This document shows positions 6,105-6,627 of a stretch of DNA of 6,627 nt, one piece after another (position 1 is the first letter of the stretch; each line of letters begins with the position of its first letter). The notes beneath the pieces are model-generated. The model did no database searches, was not told the origin of the DNA, and worked only from the letters and a program-made list of their open reading frames with translations. Location of the stretch: the NCBI GenBank assembly GCA_903891395.1, contig CAITEM010000498.1, forward strand, positions 1 to 6,627, written 5' to 3'. This DNA comes from an uncultured Hyphomicrobiales bacterium (GTDB lineage: Bacteria; Pseudomonadota; Alphaproteobacteria; Rhizobiales; Xanthobacteraceae). The position numbers and the translations under genes are program-made.

Positions 6105-6627
6105 ATGCGCAGCAATGACGGCACCCGCACCGGCGGCCAAATCCTGATCGACCAGTTGGCGATCCATGGCGTCAAGCACGCCTTCTGCGTGCCGGGCGAA
6201 AGCTATCTTGCCGCGCTCGACGCCTTCTACGACAGCACCATTAAGCTCACCGTCTGTCGCCACGAGAGCGCGGCGGCGTTCATGGCGGAAGCGGTCGGCA
6301 AGGTCACCGGCAAGCCCGGCATCTGCTTCGTCACGCGCGGCCCCGGCGCCACCAACGCATCGGCCGGCGTGCACATCGCCATGCAGGATTCGACGCCGAT
6401 GATTCTGTTCGTCGGTCAGGTCGGCCGCCACATGCGCGAGCGCGAGGCGTTCCAGGAACTCGATTACCGCGCCGTGTTCGGCACCATGGCGAAATGGGCG
6501 ACCGAGATCGACGACGCCGCGCGCATTCCGGAAATCGTGTCGCGCGCCTTCCACACCGCCTGCAACGGCCGTCCCGGTCCGGTGGTGATCGCGCTGCCGG
6601 AAGACATGCTGACCGAAAGCGTCATCA
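6105..6627 (+). CDS. Thiamine pyrophosphate-dependent enzyme, acetolactate synthase-like (partial)
   Basis: This is the N-terminal 174 residues of an enzyme in the acetolactate synthase/benzoylformate decarboxylase superfamily; full members are about 540-600 residues, so about two thirds lies beyond the right edge. What is visible is the N-terminal pyrimidine-binding TPP domain: GVKHAFCVPGESYLAALDAF, then CRHESAAAFMAEA with Glu54 as the expected cofactor-activating glutamate. Next come TRGPGATNA (77-85), the QDSTPMILFVGQV strand (94-106), EAFQELDY (114-121) and the domain-ending GRPGPVVIALPEDM. The 'PGES' turn differs from the 'PGG' usual in biosynthetic acetolactate synthase (IlvB/IlvI), so I do not assign that role. 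Rhizobiales carry many paralogues of this type, annotated only as TPP-binding protein. The substrate cannot be told. The gene starts 109 bp after the NIPSNAP gene, beyond a hairpin, and may be separately transcribed. Confidence 0.9.
   Translation, partial: MRSNDGTRTGGQILIDQLAIHGVKHAFCVPGESYLAALDAFYDSTIKLTVCRHESAAAFMAEAVGKVTGKPGICFVTRGPGATNASAGVHIAMQDSTPMILFVGQVGRHMREREAFQELDYRAVFGTMAKWATEIDDAARIPEIVSRAFHTACNGRPGPVVIALPEDMLTESVI

Overview
The window looks like chromosomal DNA from a GC-rich alphaproteobacterium, most likely of the Bradyrhizobium/Rhodopseudomonas/Xanthobacteraceae type. This rests on base composition judged by eye, strong third-position G/C, the gene families present, and a short 'GTCATGCCGGGC...' intergenic palindrome of a kind common in that order. 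It is an assignment by recognition, not by database search. No RNA genes, insertion sequences, CRISPR arrays or phage genes were seen.

Layout. Two genes lie on the minus strand: a major facilitator (MFS) transporter whose 3' end runs off the left edge (1-920), and upstream of it a two-domain protein (1069-2574) that joins an aminoglycoside-phosphotransferase-like kinase domain to a P-loop kinase/ATPase domain. A short divergent promoter region (about 2575-2660) carries small inverted and direct repeats. Four genes then lie on the plus strand: a zinc-dependent glucose 1-dehydrogenase-type enzyme (2661-3704), a glycoside hydrolase family 15 glucoamylase/trehalase-like enzyme (3725-5569), a small NIPSNAP-family protein (5648-5995) and the first 174 codons of a thiamine-pyrophosphate-dependent enzyme (6105 to the right edge).

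How the genes may work together. The dehydrogenase and the GH15 enzyme are 20 bp apart and probably form one operon. GH15 enzymes release glucose from alpha-glucosides (maltooligosaccharides, or trehalose in some members). The dehydrogenase family oxidises free glucose to gluconolactone. Neither protein has a visible signal peptide, so the simplest model is a cytoplasmic route from a storage or compatible sugar to glucose to gluconate. The NIPSNAP gene follows 78 bp later with its own strong ribosome binding site and may be co-transcribed. The TPP enzyme lies beyond a hairpin and looks like a separate unit. The MFS and kinase-fusion genes have no evident link to sugar metabolism.

Nothing here is a clear new defence or mobile system. 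The points most worth checking are the glucosidase-dehydrogenase pairing, the dehydrogenase's likely coenzyme, the unassigned kinase/P-loop fusion and the repeats in the divergent promoter region.
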